64,000 nucleotides of DNA, taken from assembly GCA_963833115.1 (NCBI GenBank), contig CAWHWS010000002.1, forward strand, positions 1,736,001 through 1,800,000. Reading direction: 5' to 3'. The translations under genes were made by a program, and so were the position numbers. Positions 51,639 to 60,229 of this stretch are shown one piece after another; position 1 is the first letter of the stretch, and each line of letters opens with the position of its first letter. The DNA comes from Hasllibacter sp963833115 (GTDB lineage Bacteria; Pseudomonadota; Alphaproteobacteria; Rhodobacterales; Rhodobacteraceae). Under the pieces are notes generated by a model that did no database searches, was not told the origin of the DNA, and worked only from the letters and a program-made list of their open reading frames with translations.

Positions 51639-52328
51639 TCAGGCCGGGTTCGCCTCCGCGAAGGCGCGCAGGGCGTCCCGGTCCGCCAGCACAACCGCGC
51701 CGCGCCTCTGCTCCACCCAGCCGCGCCTCGCGAACTCCGCCATCTGCCGTGACACGCTCTCGCGCACCGTGCCCAGCTCGCTCGCCAGGGCGCCGTGGGT
51801 GGCCTTCAGGATCGGGGTCCCGGCGTTGTCCGACAGCTCCAGCAGCTTGGCGGCGAGCCGGGCGTCCAGGCGGGTGAAGGCGATCTCCTCGATGGTCAGG
51901 AACAGATCGGTGATCCGCTTGGAATAGGCGGCGAAGACGAACCGGCGGAACGCGGGCGAGACCGCCATCCCGTCGTCGAACGTCGCACGGGGGATGGCGG
52001 CGGCTTGCAGATCCGTCTCGGCGATGCCCTCGGCCGTGTAGTCCTCGAAGGCCAGCAGGCAGGCGGTCGTCATCACGCAGCTCTCGCCGGAATGGACGCG
52101 GTAGAGGACGATCTCGCGCCCGCCCTCGGTGACCTGCTGCACGCGCACGCGGCCCTCCAGCAGCAGGAGCAGGCTATCGGGCGGATGGCCGGGGCCGAAG
52201 ATCACCGTGCCGGCGGGCAGCTCGATCACCGTCGTCGCGCCGGTCAGGCGATCGCGAATCTCGGGCGCGAGGGCGGCGAGGCCGGGGAAGCGGTCGATCC
52301 ATTCCCCCTGGGGACGATCTTCCGTCAC
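51639..52328 (-). CDS. Crp/Fnr-family transcriptional regulator
   Basis: The 229-aa regulator has a cyclic-nucleotide-like sensor domain (residues 20-130; PDSLLLLLEGRVRVQQVTEGGREIVLYRVHSGESCVMTTACLL) and a C-terminal winged helix (ATHGALASELGTVRESVSRQMAEFARRGWVEQRRG). Two Cys lie in ESCVMTTACLL, where relatives sensing sulfane sulfur carry such pairs; FixK/FnrP cysteines at the N-terminus are absent. It likely regulates the DUF2892-yeeE genes downstream on its own strand. The start overlaps the end of the Rrf2 remnant by ATGA. The gene is intact. Confidence 0.9.
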   Translation of the reverse strand: MTEDRPQGEWIDRFPGLAALAPEIRDRLTGATTVIELPAGTVIFGPGHPPDSLLLLLEGRVRVQQVTEGGREIVLYRVHSGESCVMTTACLLAFEDYTAEGIAETDLQAAAIPRATFDDGMAVSPAFRRFVFAAYSKRITDLFLTIEEIAFTRLDARLAAKLLELSDNAGTPILKATHGALASELGTVRESVSRQMAEFARRGWVEQRRGAVVLADRDALRAFAEANPA

Positions 52329-52640
52329 GGAGCGGCCTCGGGTTCGGGCCCGGCGAGGCTCGCGTCGATCCGGGCCGCCGGCGGCCCCTCGCCCCGCGCG
52401 ATGTCGGCGATCCCGAGATCGCCCGGCACCGCCATGACGGCGGCCGTCGCCTCCTGGACGGCGCGCGACAGGCGGCCGTTGCCGATCGTCGGGCAGGCGG
52501 TGGTCTCGGGGTCGAAGCGGTCGGCCACGTCCATGTCCCCCTCGGTCAGGCGGACGATGTCGCCGACGACGATCTGCTCGGAGGGGAGGGCGAGGCGGAC
52601 TCCGCCCCCACGCCCGTCTTCGACGAGCCGCGCCTCGAGG
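52325..52640 (-). pseudogene. NsrR-like Rrf2 regulator remnant, HTH and Fe-S cysteines lost
   Basis: Reading the minus strand from about 52640 gives VVLEARLVEDGRGGGVRLAL, PSEQIVVGDIVRLTEGDMDV and ADRFDPETTACPTIGNGRLS, matching the second half of Rrf2/NsrR regulators (normally RGRGGG.RLARP, VVRATEGD, ECFDP..N.CP...ACRL). The N-terminal winged helix is missing. Of the three cluster-ligand cysteines only the middle one survives (Arg and Asn replace the others). The frame starting at ATG 52534 encodes only the last 69 residues. It is a decayed nitric-oxide/redox sensor. Confidence 0.65.
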
Positions 52641-52736
52641 ACGACACCAAGGGCCCGATCCGGACCGTGGGCATCACCCCACGCCGGAGGACGCTACACG
52701 CCGGCCCGGCGCCGTTCAAGCGGGGGAGCAAGGGAC

Positions 52737-53348
52737 ATGCCGATCGCAGACGGCGTCTCCTTCGACCTCGCCTTCGTGTGGGGCTTCCAGATCGCCTTCG
52801 CCGTCCTGGCCTACGTGATCCTGGGCGGGTTCGACCTCCGGCTGGGGATGCTCCTCGCCGCCGAGCGCTGGCGGGGCGTCCGGGACATCGCCTTCATCGG
52901 GGGCTCGGCGCTCGCGTCGCTCCCGCAGGGCATCGCCCTGGGGGGCCTGCTGCAGGGGATCGCCATCGACAGGGCCGCGCGCCGCCACGCGGGCGGATCG
53001 TGGGGCCGGCTCACGCCCTTCTCGCGGGCGGCCGGGGTCGCGGTGATGGTGATTGCAGGGCCGATGTTCCGCGCCCTCACGGTCCGCGGCCAGGGCCGCT
53101 GGCCGCTCGTCCGGGCGCTTGCGATGGTCGTCCTGCGCCTCATGGGCCCTGGGATCTGCGTGGTCCCCCACACCGTGCCGACCGAGATCACCCTCCGGGA
53201 CGCCGCCGCCCCATACGAGAGCCAGCACTTCATGATCGTGGGCGCGGGCGCCCCGTTCCCGGCGATCCTGGCCCACACGGCCCATGCCGACCGGGCGTTC
53301 CGAGGGGAGGTGGACCCCGAGGCGGGGCATCGCCGACGCGGCAGATGA
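52737..53348 (+). pseudogene. Cytochrome bd oxidase subunit II (CydB) with internal deletions
   Basis: The 203-aa frame begins FDLAFVWGFQIAFAVLAYVILGGFDLRLGML and ends FMIVGAGAPFPAILAHTAHADRAFRGEVDPEAGHRRRG; both ends are recognisably CydB, which normally has about 330-380 aa. The middle keeps SLPQGIALGGLLQGIAIDRAARRHAGGSWGRLTPFS, but the early quinol-oxidase helices with the NETWL region are absent. A ribosome site (GGGGGAGCA) precedes the ATG. No cydA is present. The gene cannot encode a working oxidase subunit. Confidence 0.72.
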
Positions 53349-53518
53349 ACCGACCGGACCATCGCGCCGGGAACTAAGCGCCCTGGCGCTTCCCCGTCCG
53401 GCTGGCGTGGTTCGCCGGCCTCCGGCTCGGCTCGATCCTCGACCTGGGGATCGTAGTTCATGGCATCCGCTTCCGGCTGGGCCTGGGCTATGGTCTTCGC
53501 CGAACGGAGGGACGGACC

Positions 53519-54112
53519 ATGTGGAACGACCGATACGCCGAGCCGGGCTACCTCTTCGGGACCGAGCCCGCCCGGTTCCTCGTGGAGCGCGCGGGCGACC
53601 TGCCGGACGCGGGACGCGTCCTCGCCGTCGCGGACGGCGAGGGCCGCAACTCCGCCTTCCTCGCGGAGCTCGGGCACGACGTCACCGCCTTCGATCCCTC
53701 GCCGGTCGGGGTGGAGAAGGCGCGCGCCCTCGCGGCCGGGCGGGGCGTGACGGTCCGCCACGAGGTCGCCGACGTGGATGGCTGGGACTGGGCCCCGGAC
53801 GCCTTCGACGCGGTGGTCGCGATCTTCGTTCAGTTCGCGGACCCGCCCCTGCGCGCCCGTCTCTTCGAGGGCATGCGGCGCACCCTGAAGCCCGGCGGCG
53901 TCCTGATGCTGCACGGCTACCGCCCCGAGCAGATCGCCCTCGGCACGGGCGGGCCGCCCCATGCCGCGAACATGTACACCGAGGCGCTGCTGCGCGAAGC
54001 GTTCGGCGATTTGCGGATCCTGCGCCTCGAGAGCTACGACCGTGAGATCCAGGAGGGCCGGGGCCATTCGGGCCCGTCGGCCCTGATCGACCTCGTCGCG
54101 ACTAAAGCTTGA
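53519..54112 (+). CDS. SAM-dependent methyltransferase (TehB/thiopurine type)
   Basis: The 197-aa protein opens MWNDRYAEPGYLFGTEPARFL, typical of this methyltransferase subgroup. It has a glycine-poor motif I VLAVADGEGRNSAFLAELG, FDAVVAIFVQFADP, and TLKPGGVLMLHGY. It would methylate a small molecule (thiopurine, tellurite or thiol); the substrate is not determined. GGAGGGACGGACC provides a ribosome site. It is the first gene of a short plus-strand run. Confidence 0.87.
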   Translation: MWNDRYAEPGYLFGTEPARFLVERAGDLPDAGRVLAVADGEGRNSAFLAELGHDVTAFDPSPVGVEKARALAAGRGVTVRHEVADVDGWDWAPDAFDAVVAIFVQFADPPLRARLFEGMRRTLKPGGVLMLHGYRPEQIALGTGGPPHAANMYTEALLREAFGDLRILRLESYDREIQEGRGHSGPSALIDLVATKA

Positions 54113-54161
54113 CGCGGGGCGCCGCGACCCTGGGCATGCGATGGCGGGAAAGGACGGCGCG

Positions 54162-54995
54162 ATGCTGTTCGTGATGGGCGCCACGGGGCGCATGGGAGGG
54201 GCGGTGCTGCGGCATGCCGGCGGGCCGGTGCGGGCGGGCACGCGGAGCGGCGCGCCGGTGGCGGGGGCGGCCGAGACGGCGCGCTTCGACCTCGACGACG
54301 CGGGCACCTTCCCCGGGGCCCTGGCCGGTTGCGGCGCGATGTTCGTCATGCGCCCGCCGCCCGCCCTCCGCCGCGCGCCGTTCGACCGTCTCATGGCGGC
54401 CGCGCGCGAGGCGGGGGTGGCCCATGTCGTCTGCGCGTCGGTCTTCGGGGCCGGGGGCTCGCGCGTGCTGCCCCACCGGCACATGGAGGCCGCGGTGCGC
54501 CAGAGCGGCCTGCCGCAAGGTTTCCTGCGCCCCGCCGACTTCATGCAGAACCTCGCCGACGTGCATGCCGCGCGCATCCGCGAGGGCGAGATCGCGCCGC
54601 CGGCGGGGCAGGGGCGCTCGGCCTTCCTCGACGTGGAGGATGTCGGCCATGCCTGCGCCGCGATCCGCGCCGCGCCGGGCGCGCATGCCGGGCGGGGCTA
54701 CGACCTGACCGGCCCGGAGGCGCTGACCTTCGAAGAGGTGGCAGGCACCCTGACCCGGGTGCTCGGGCGGCCGGTCCGCTACCGCGCGACCTCCGCGATG
54801 CGTTTCGTCGCCGAGGAGGTCCGCCGCGGGCGCCCCGCCGGGATCGCGCTCGTCATGTCGGCGCTCTACACCGTGCAGCGGCTCGGGCGCGCCGCTCCGG
54901 TGTCGCCGGATTTCGAACGGCTCACGGGACGGGTGGCCGGAACGCTCGAAGCCTATGTCGAACGGGAGCGCGGCGCGTTCGCTCCTCGGCGCTAG
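54162..54995 (+). CDS. NmrA/NAD(P)-binding SDR-like protein
   Basis: The 277-aa protein starts with an atypical Rossmann P-loop FVMGATGRMGGAVLRH, continues AHVVCASVFGAGGSRVLPHRHMEAAVRQSGLPQGFLRPADFMQN and LDVEDVGHACAAI, the pattern of NmrA-like/atypical SDR reductases (QOR2 or sugar-nucleotide-like). It binds NAD(P)H and may be a redox sensor or oxidoreductase. ATG 54162 is preferred because AAAGGA lies about eight bases upstream and the Rossmann strand starts there; ATG 54141 is also possible. Confidence 0.85.
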   Translation: MLFVMGATGRMGGAVLRHAGGPVRAGTRSGAPVAGAAETARFDLDDAGTFPGALAGCGAMFVMRPPPALRRAPFDRLMAAAREAGVAHVVCASVFGAGGSRVLPHRHMEAAVRQSGLPQGFLRPADFMQNLADVHAARIREGEIAPPAGQGRSAFLDVEDVGHACAAIRAAPGAHAGRGYDLTGPEALTFEEVAGTLTRVLGRPVRYRATSAMRFVAEEVRRGRPAGIALVMSALYTVQRLGRAAPVSPDFERLTGRVAGTLEAYVERERGAFAPRR

Positions 54996-55099
54996 CACCG
55001 GCCCGGCGCGCTCTGCGGCACGGCACGGAGCCGCCCTTCGATCGCCCGCGCGGATGACGGCGTCCGGCAGCCCAGGGCGCGCGACTGGCGATCCTGCGC

Positions 55100-55846
55100 T
55101 CATGCCCAGGGCGGCACCGCCAGGACGAGGTGGGTGACGGCCGCGTCGAGCGCGTAGAACGACCAGTGCAGGCCGTAGGCCCAGCGGAACCCGTGCCGCG
55201 TGCGCAGATAGAGGACGGGGGCCAGCGCGCCGAACAGGGTCGCGGCGAGGGTGAAGCGGGCGACGTAGAGGCCGGTGAAGCCGTCGAGGGCGAGCGTCAG
55301 GTGAAAGCCGCCGAAGAGGGCGGCGAGGAGGACCGAGCTCGCGGCCAGCGTGAGGCCCGCCCGCGCCGCGCGGCGGACGATGATCGCCACGAGGGTCTGC
55401 TGGAACAGGATGTCGGCGGATTTGGGCAGGTAGTACCAGGCCGAGGCGAACATGAACTCGGGCGGGTCCGGTGGCGCCCGCAGCGTCGACACGTCGGGCA
55501 GGAGCGGTAGGACGAGCGCGACGAAGGCCGCGAAGGCCAGCAGGACCGGGGTCAGCGCGACCGCGTGGCCGACGAGGCGCGGCCGGGTGATCTGCTCGGC
55601 CATGAGGCCGTGGAAGAGGAGCGCGGCGACGGCCGTCCAGCAGAGGTAGTAGGCCGCGAACAGGATCGGCGCCTCGTCGTAGCCCGCCTCGAGGCCGAGG
55701 GCGCCCGCGAGGGCGTAATAGCACCAGCTCGACGCCGACCACAGCACCCCCACGAGCGTCAGCGTCGGCACCATCCGCGCAAGCCCGCCGAGGACCGATC
55801 CGTCCGCGCCCCTGCGCCGGGGGGCGCCTTGCTCCGCCATCGCCAT
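55100..55846 (-). CDS. Polytopic membrane protein, unknown function
   Basis: The 248-aa product has about seven hydrophobic helices (for example LTLVGVLWSASSWCYYALAG, LLAFAAFVALVLPLLP, VLLAALFGGFHLTLALDG, GLHWSFYALDAAVTHLVLA), with His residues in GGFHLTLAL and GLHWSF. CPBP-type proteases share such helices with polar pairs, but no EE motif is visible, so the function is left open. It is divergent from marR and may be its target. ATG 55846 was picked as the first after the promoter region; ATG 55840 is also possible. Confidence 0.7.
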   Translation of the reverse strand: MAMAEQGAPRRRGADGSVLGGLARMVPTLTLVGVLWSASSWCYYALAGALGLEAGYDEAPILFAAYYLCWTAVAALLFHGLMAEQITRPRLVGHAVALTPVLLAFAAFVALVLPLLPDVSTLRAPPDPPEFMFASAWYYLPKSADILFQQTLVAIIVRRAARAGLTLAASSVLLAALFGGFHLTLALDGFTGLYVARFTLAATLFGALAPVLYLRTRHGFRWAYGLHWSFYALDAAVTHLVLAVPPWA

Positions 55847-55885
55847 GCTCGCCTCCCGGAAATCCACGCCGCCCCTTGCAGTCAC

Positions 55886-55912
55886 GATTATATTAGCATA
55901 CGAACTGTCAGC
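55886..55912 (+). promoter_or_regulatory. marR promoter/operator element, duplicated near 60.8 kb
   Basis: ATTATATTAGCATACGAACT and the following GTCAGC lead straight into the marR start. The element shares about 20 of 27 bases with a second site at 60835-60860, and the differences are transitions. AT-rich DNA in a GC-rich background and its place between divergent genes suggest a MarR operator. The exact binding half-sites are not clear. Confidence 0.5.
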
Positions 55913-56422
55913 ATGACAACTGGTCCCTACACCCTGCATCACGTCCTGCACTCCGCCGATCTCGTGGAGGTCGCGCTGCGCCAGAGGCTCGCGCGGATCG
56001 ACATGCGGCCCCGGCAGGCGCGGATCATCGACGCGCTCGCCCGCATGGAACCCGCGTCGCAGGTGGCGCTGGCCCGCGCGTTCGACATCACGCCCGCCTC
56101 CATGAGCACCATGACCGCCCGGCTGATCGAGGCGGGCCTCGTCGCCCGCGAGGTCGACCCCGAGGAGGCGCGCAGCAACCTGCTGCGCCTCACGCCGCGC
56201 GGGCGCGGGCTGCTATCGGAGATCCACGCGGCCTGGCGCGACGTGGACCGGCTCATCGCGGAGCGGATCGGCGCGGAGGCGGCGGAGACGTTGAGCCGCC
56301 TGACCCGCGCGCTGCGCGACGGCCTGGGCGGGCGGGTGCCCGGCGCCGGCGCGGCCGAGCCGGCATCGGCCGGACGACCGGCCGACGACACCCCCACCAA
56401 CGAACATCCGGTCGAAAGGTAG
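55913..56422 (+). CDS. MarR-family transcriptional regulator
   Basis: The 169-aa protein has a winged helix (residues about 35-110): RPRQARIIDALARMEPASQVALARAFDITPASMSTMTARLIEAGLVAREVDPEEARSNL, the typical MarR recognition helix and wing. ATG 55913 follows the promoter element directly. The C-terminal 30 residues are disordered. It is followed after six bases by the YHYH gene and is divergent from a membrane protein gene, so it may control both. The ligand is unknown. Confidence 0.9.
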   Translation: MTTGPYTLHHVLHSADLVEVALRQRLARIDMRPRQARIIDALARMEPASQVALARAFDITPASMSTMTARLIEAGLVAREVDPEEARSNLLRLTPRGRGLLSEIHAAWRDVDRLIAERIGAEAAETLSRLTRALRDGLGGRVPGAGAAEPASAGRPADDTPTNEHPVER

Positions 56423-56428
56423 CATGCG

Positions 56429-57454
56429 ATGAAGACAACGGCCCTCTACGGAACGGCGGCGGCCTGCGCCCTGACCGCGGTCCTCGCCTTGACCGCGGCG
56501 CCCCTTCTGTCGCCCACGTCCGTCAGCGCCCAGCAGGCCGGCCAGCTCGGCGCGGACGGCGTCGACACGGCCCCGGCGGTCGCCGCCGCGGGCTGGAGCG
56601 ACAACGTGACCATCACGATCGACGAGGCCGCGCGGACGTTCCGCTTCGAGTCCGACGGGATTCCGAGCCACGGCTTCGCGGAGCGGTACCTGATCCCGAT
56701 CGACCCCGCCGACCAGCCGTTCGCGGACGAGCCCGCGTCGGCCTTCGAGGTCGTCGAGTCCGCGGAGTACTTCACCGTGTCCCCCGTCGACGCGACCATC
56801 ACCACCCGGCCCGCCTATGCCGACACCCCGACCGACACGCCGCTGGGCCGCATCGGCGTCGCGATCACGGGCGCGCAGCTCTTCAACGACTACGAGAACC
56901 CCGAGCGGACGGTCGTGGCGCAGGACGACCAGGTGATCCACGACCACGTGGCGTTCCTCGACGAGTGCAACGGGCACACGCTGGCGAACGGCAGCGACTA
57001 CCACTACCACGGCATCCCCGTGTGCATCACCGAGGGCCTCGACCCGGCCGGCGCCCATTCCGTGATGATCGGCGTGCTCGAGGACGGGTTCCCCGTCTAC
57101 GGCGACCACGGCGAGGGCGGCGCGACGGTGACGAACGCCGACCTCGACGCGTGCAGCGGCCACTTCGGCGCGACGCCCGAGTTCCCGGACGGGATCTACC
57201 ACTACCACCGGACGGCCGACGAAGCGCCCTACATGGTCGATTGCTACCACGGCGAGATCGAGGTCACGGCACGGATGGGGCCGGGCGGCGGCGGGCCGGA
57301 CTTCGCGGCCATGGCCGGGGCGCTTGGCATCGAGGCGGCCGATCTCATCAACGCGCTCGGCACGACCATGCCGCCCGACTTCGACGCGGCCGCCGAGGCT
57401 CTCGGGATCGACGCCGGCGACCTCCGGGCCGCGATGCCCGCCCCGCCGCAATGA
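56429..57454 (+). CDS. YHYH-domain exported protein
   Basis: The 341-aa protein has a signal peptide (residues 1-34, ALTAVLALTAAPLLSP) and the YHYH motif DYHYHGIPVCITEGLDPAG, plus DGIYHYHRTADEAPYMVDCYHGEI near residue 255, with His and Cys residues that could bind metal. The YHYH family is of unknown function and often clusters with regulators and peptidases. The last 60 residues contain two copies of an ALG(I)xxxxLxxA motif. It is co-transcribed with marR and overlaps the next gene by ATGA. Confidence 0.85.
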   Translation: MKTTALYGTAAACALTAVLALTAAPLLSPTSVSAQQAGQLGADGVDTAPAVAAAGWSDNVTITIDEAARTFRFESDGIPSHGFAERYLIPIDPADQPFADEPASAFEVVESAEYFTVSPVDATITTRPAYADTPTDTPLGRIGVAITGAQLFNDYENPERTVVAQDDQVIHDHVAFLDECNGHTLANGSDYHYHGIPVCITEGLDPAGAHSVMIGVLEDGFPVYGDHGEGGATVTNADLDACSGHFGATPEFPDGIYHYHRTADEAPYMVDCYHGEIEVTARMGPGGGGPDFAAMAGALGIEAADLINALGTTMPPDFDAAAEALGIDAGDLRAAMPAPPQ

Positions 57455-57969
57455 GGCCCGCGGCCATGGAGAGGATCGCGTACGTCGTCATCGGCGGATC
57501 CGTCGGCGTGGTCCTGACCGTCGCCCTGCAGACGACGGCCGCCATGGACCGGACCGCGATGGCGGGCACGGGCAGGGGGGACATGGCCGTCGCGGACACG
57601 GCGGCCATGGGGGCGGACCACCGGCATCCGCCGCGGGAGGTCGCGGCGGGGGCACGGGCTCCGGGCGTCACGCATCTCGTCTTCCCGGACGCGATGGACG
57701 GCTACGACGTGCAGATCCTCGCGCGCGACTTCGCCTTCGCGCCCGCCGCGATCGACCGCGAGGTGCGCGAGAACGAGGGCCACGCGCATGTCTACGTCAA
57801 AGGCGTTAAGATCGCCCGGGTCTACGGGGACTGGGTCCACCTGCCCGCCGCCCTGTTCCGGGCCGGCGAGAACGAGGTCCGCGTGACGCTGAACGCGAAC
57901 GACCACAGCGAATGGACGTCGGGCGGCGAGCCGATCGCCTCGACCGTCCGCGTCGTCAGGGCGGACTGA
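57451..57969 (+). CDS. Exported His-rich periplasmic protein, unknown (HAHVYVKG type)
   Basis: The 172-aa product has an N-terminal TM/signal segment (IAYVVIGGSVGVVLTVALQT), a Met/His-rich linker (DTAAMGADHRHPP), and a compact beta domain with ENEGHAHVYVKGVKIARVYGDWVHLPAALFRAGENEVRVTLNANDHSEW. The His cluster (HAH, WVH, NDHSEW) fits a copper- or other metal-binding cupredoxin-like domain; this is inference. The ATG overlaps the YHYH stop. Co-location with YHYH protein suggests a shared periplasmic role. Confidence 0.75.
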   Translation: MRPAAMERIAYVVIGGSVGVVLTVALQTTAAMDRTAMAGTGRGDMAVADTAAMGADHRHPPREVAAGARAPGVTHLVFPDAMDGYDVQILARDFAFAPAAIDREVRENEGHAHVYVKGVKIARVYGDWVHLPAALFRAGENEVRVTLNANDHSEWTSGGEPIASTVRVVRAD

Positions 57970-58020
57970 ACGTCCGGGCTCCGTCGTGATTTCGGCGCGG
58001 CGGCCGTCATCCACGCCTCG

Positions 58021-59304
58021 TCACGCCGCCGCCGGCACCCGCAGCTCCGCCCGCAGCCCGCCACCCGCGCGGTTCGCGAGCACGAGCCGCCCGCCATGCG
58101 CCCGGGCGACCGCGCGTGCGATGGCGAGGCCGAGCCCCGCGCCGCCGGTGCCGTCCGAACGCGACGCCTCGCCGCGCACGAACGGCTCCTGGACGTCGGC
58201 CAGCCGCTCGGCCGGGATGCCGGGGCCGTCATCCTCCACCGCGATCACCGCCTCCGCGCCCTCGCGCGAGAGCGTCACCCGCGCGTCGCCCGCGTAGCGC
58301 AGCGCGTTGTCGACGAGGTTGCCCACGGCGCGGCGCAGGGCGACGGGGCGCACCGGAGCCTCGATGGCGGCCAGCGGTCCGACCGGGGCGCCTCGCAGGT
58401 CGGCCAAGTCGCGCAGCAGGGCCGCCAAGTCCGTCGCCACCGTGGCCTCGGGTTCGGCCTCGCCGCGGGCATGGGCGAGCAGGCCGTCGGCCATCACCGT
58501 CATCTCGTCGAGCGTGCGGATCATCGGCGCGCCGTCGGCCTCGTCCAGCATCTCGGCGCGGATGCGCAGGCTCGTGATCGGCGTGCGCAGGTCGTGGCCG
58601 AGCGCGCCGACGAGGCGCGCCCGCTCCGCCTCCTCGCGGGCGATGCGCGCCTGCATGTCGTTGAAGGCCCGCGCGGCGCGGCGCAGCTCGCGCGGGCCGT
58701 CCTCGGGCGCGCGGGCCGCGCGGTCGCCCCCCTCGGCGGCCCGAGCCGCCCCTTCGAGCGCCGCGAGCGGGCGCGCGACCTGCCGTGCGACGAAGAGCCC
58801 CGCGCCGAGCACGGCCGCGAAGGTCAGCGCCAGCAGCCAGGGCAGGAACGGCGCGACGTCGACCCGGTCCGGGCGGCCCCGCAGCTCGGCCTCGATCCAT
58901 CCCGGCGGGTCCGCCAGCGCCACCGCGACGACCGCGCCCGGCCCGCGCCCGGCGGGCCCGACCCGGACCTCGCGCCCGCCGGTCGCATCCGACAGGCGCG
59001 CTGCGAGCGCCCGCCCGCGCGGATCGGAGGTCGGCGCCAGGGCCGTCCGCCGCACGACGCGGAGCCGTCCCCCCCGGCGCGAGGCCCCCGCCGCCAGGAC
59101 GTCCCGCTCGGCCCGCCCCGCCGCGTCGATCACCGGCACGAGCGCCGCGAGCCGTGCCACGTCTCGTTCGAGCAGCACCGCCCGCCCGGAGGCCTCGCGC
59201 TGCGTCGCGAGCACCGCCATCGCCGCCGCCAGCGCGACGATCAGCGCGAGCGCGAGCAGCAGCATCATCCGGGCGGCCAGCCCGTCGGGCAGCAGGCGTC
59301 TCAC
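58021..59304 (-). CDS. Sensor histidine kinase (HAMP, HisKA, HATPase)
   Basis: The 427-aa kinase has two TM helices (residues about 12-32 and 150-172), a periplasmic sensor of about 110 residues, a HAMP linker, the phospho-acceptor box LVGALGHDLRTPITSLRIRAEML (His in GHDLRTP), and the ATPase motifs NLVDNALRYAG (N box), DDGPGIP and GGAGLGLAIARAV. The start is GTG 59304 overlapping the regulator stop as GTGA. It should phosphorylate the OmpR-type regulator encoded upstream. The sensor ligand is unknown. Confidence 0.93.
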   Translation of the reverse strand: MRRLLPDGLAARMMLLLALALIVALAAAMAVLATQREASGRAVLLERDVARLAALVPVIDAAGRAERDVLAAGASRRGGRLRVVRRTALAPTSDPRGRALAARLSDATGGREVRVGPAGRGPGAVVAVALADPPGWIEAELRGRPDRVDVAPFLPWLLALTFAAVLGAGLFVARQVARPLAALEGAARAAEGGDRAARAPEDGPRELRRAARAFNDMQARIAREEAERARLVGALGHDLRTPITSLRIRAEMLDEADGAPMIRTLDEMTVMADGLLAHARGEAEPEATVATDLAALLRDLADLRGAPVGPLAAIEAPVRPVALRRAVGNLVDNALRYAGDARVTLSREGAEAVIAVEDDGPGIPAERLADVQEPFVRGEASRSDGTGGAGLGLAIARAVARAHGGRLVLANRAGGGLRAELRVPAAA

Positions 59305-60017
59305 GCCCGCTCGACGTCGGCGGCCAGCGCGTAGCCGCCGCCCCACTCCGTGACGAGCAGGCGCGGGCGGGCCGGGTCGTCCTCGATCTTGCGGCGCAGG
59401 CGCGCGACCGCGTTGTCGACGGCCCGGTCGTAGGGCTTGGCGTCCCGCCCCTGCGTCGCCGCCAGCAGGCGGTCGCGCGACAGGACCGTGCGCGGGGCGT
59501 CGAGGAAGACGCCGAGCAGCCGGCTCTCGCCGGAGGTCAGCCCCGCCTGCCGCCCGTCCGCGTGGGCGAGCGTGCGGGCCGCCGGGTCGTGGCGCCAGCC
59601 GGCGAAGGCACGCGTAGCGCCCTCTACGGTCGCGGCCGGCGCGGGCGCGCGGCGCAGGACGGCGCGGATGCGCGCCAGCAGCTCGCGCGGCGCGAAGGGC
59701 TTGACCACGTAGTCGTCCGCGCCGAGCTCGAGCCCCACGACCCGGTCGGTCTCGCCCGCCATCGCGGTCAGCAGGATGACCGGCGGGCCGCCCGTGCCCG
59801 AGAGATGACGGCAAAGCGACAGCCCGTCCTCGCCCGGCATCATCACGTCGAGCACGACGAGGTCGGGCCGCGTCTCGGCGAGCGACGCGCGGGCGGCCGC
59901 CGCATCCGCGGCCAGCCGGGTCCGGAAGCCCTGGCGGCGCAGGTAGAGCGCCAGCGGCTCGCGGATGTCGCGCGCGTCGTCGACGACGAGGATCAGGGGG
60001 CCGGACGCGTCGGTCAT
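59301..60017 (-). CDS. OmpR-family response regulator
   Basis: The 238-aa protein has a receiver domain with the acidic pair VVDDARD, phosphorylation site LVVLDVMMPGEDG (Asp in LDV), LLTAMA and KPFAPRELLARIRAVLRR, then a winged-helix DNA-binding domain (LLGVFLDAPRTVLSRDRLL, YDRAVDNAVARLRRKIE). ATG 60017 was chosen as the first Met before the receiver. It is divergent from the EF-hand protein gene, a probable target. The GTGA overlap couples it to the kinase. Confidence 0.93.
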   Translation of the reverse strand: MTDASGPLILVVDDARDIREPLALYLRRQGFRTRLAADAAAARASLAETRPDLVVLDVMMPGEDGLSLCRHLSGTGGPPVILLTAMAGETDRVVGLELGADDYVVKPFAPRELLARIRAVLRRAPAPAATVEGATRAFAGWRHDPAARTLAHADGRQAGLTSGESRLLGVFLDAPRTVLSRDRLLAATQGRDAKPYDRAVDNAVARLRRKIEDDPARPRLLVTEWGGGYALAADVERA

Positions 60018-60229
60018 GATCGCCGTGTAGCGCGTCGACGGAGCGACGCGAACCGCCCGTCGCCCCGACGGCGCCGGAACCTTGTCGCGAGATGTAACGG
60101 GCATCGCCGCTGCGACCGCTCGCGACAAGCCCGGGCTCGCCCGCACCTCCCGACCCGTGCGAGCCGCTTCCATGTCGATGACACGGGAGACCGGGGGACG
60201 CTCCCCCGCCCCATCACAGGAGAGACACG

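Noticed and set aside
51795..52736. 517-aa plus-strand frame ending in the CydB remnant
   Set aside because: Only the part from 52737 has CydB features; the rest is antisense to the Crp/Fnr and Rrf2 genes.
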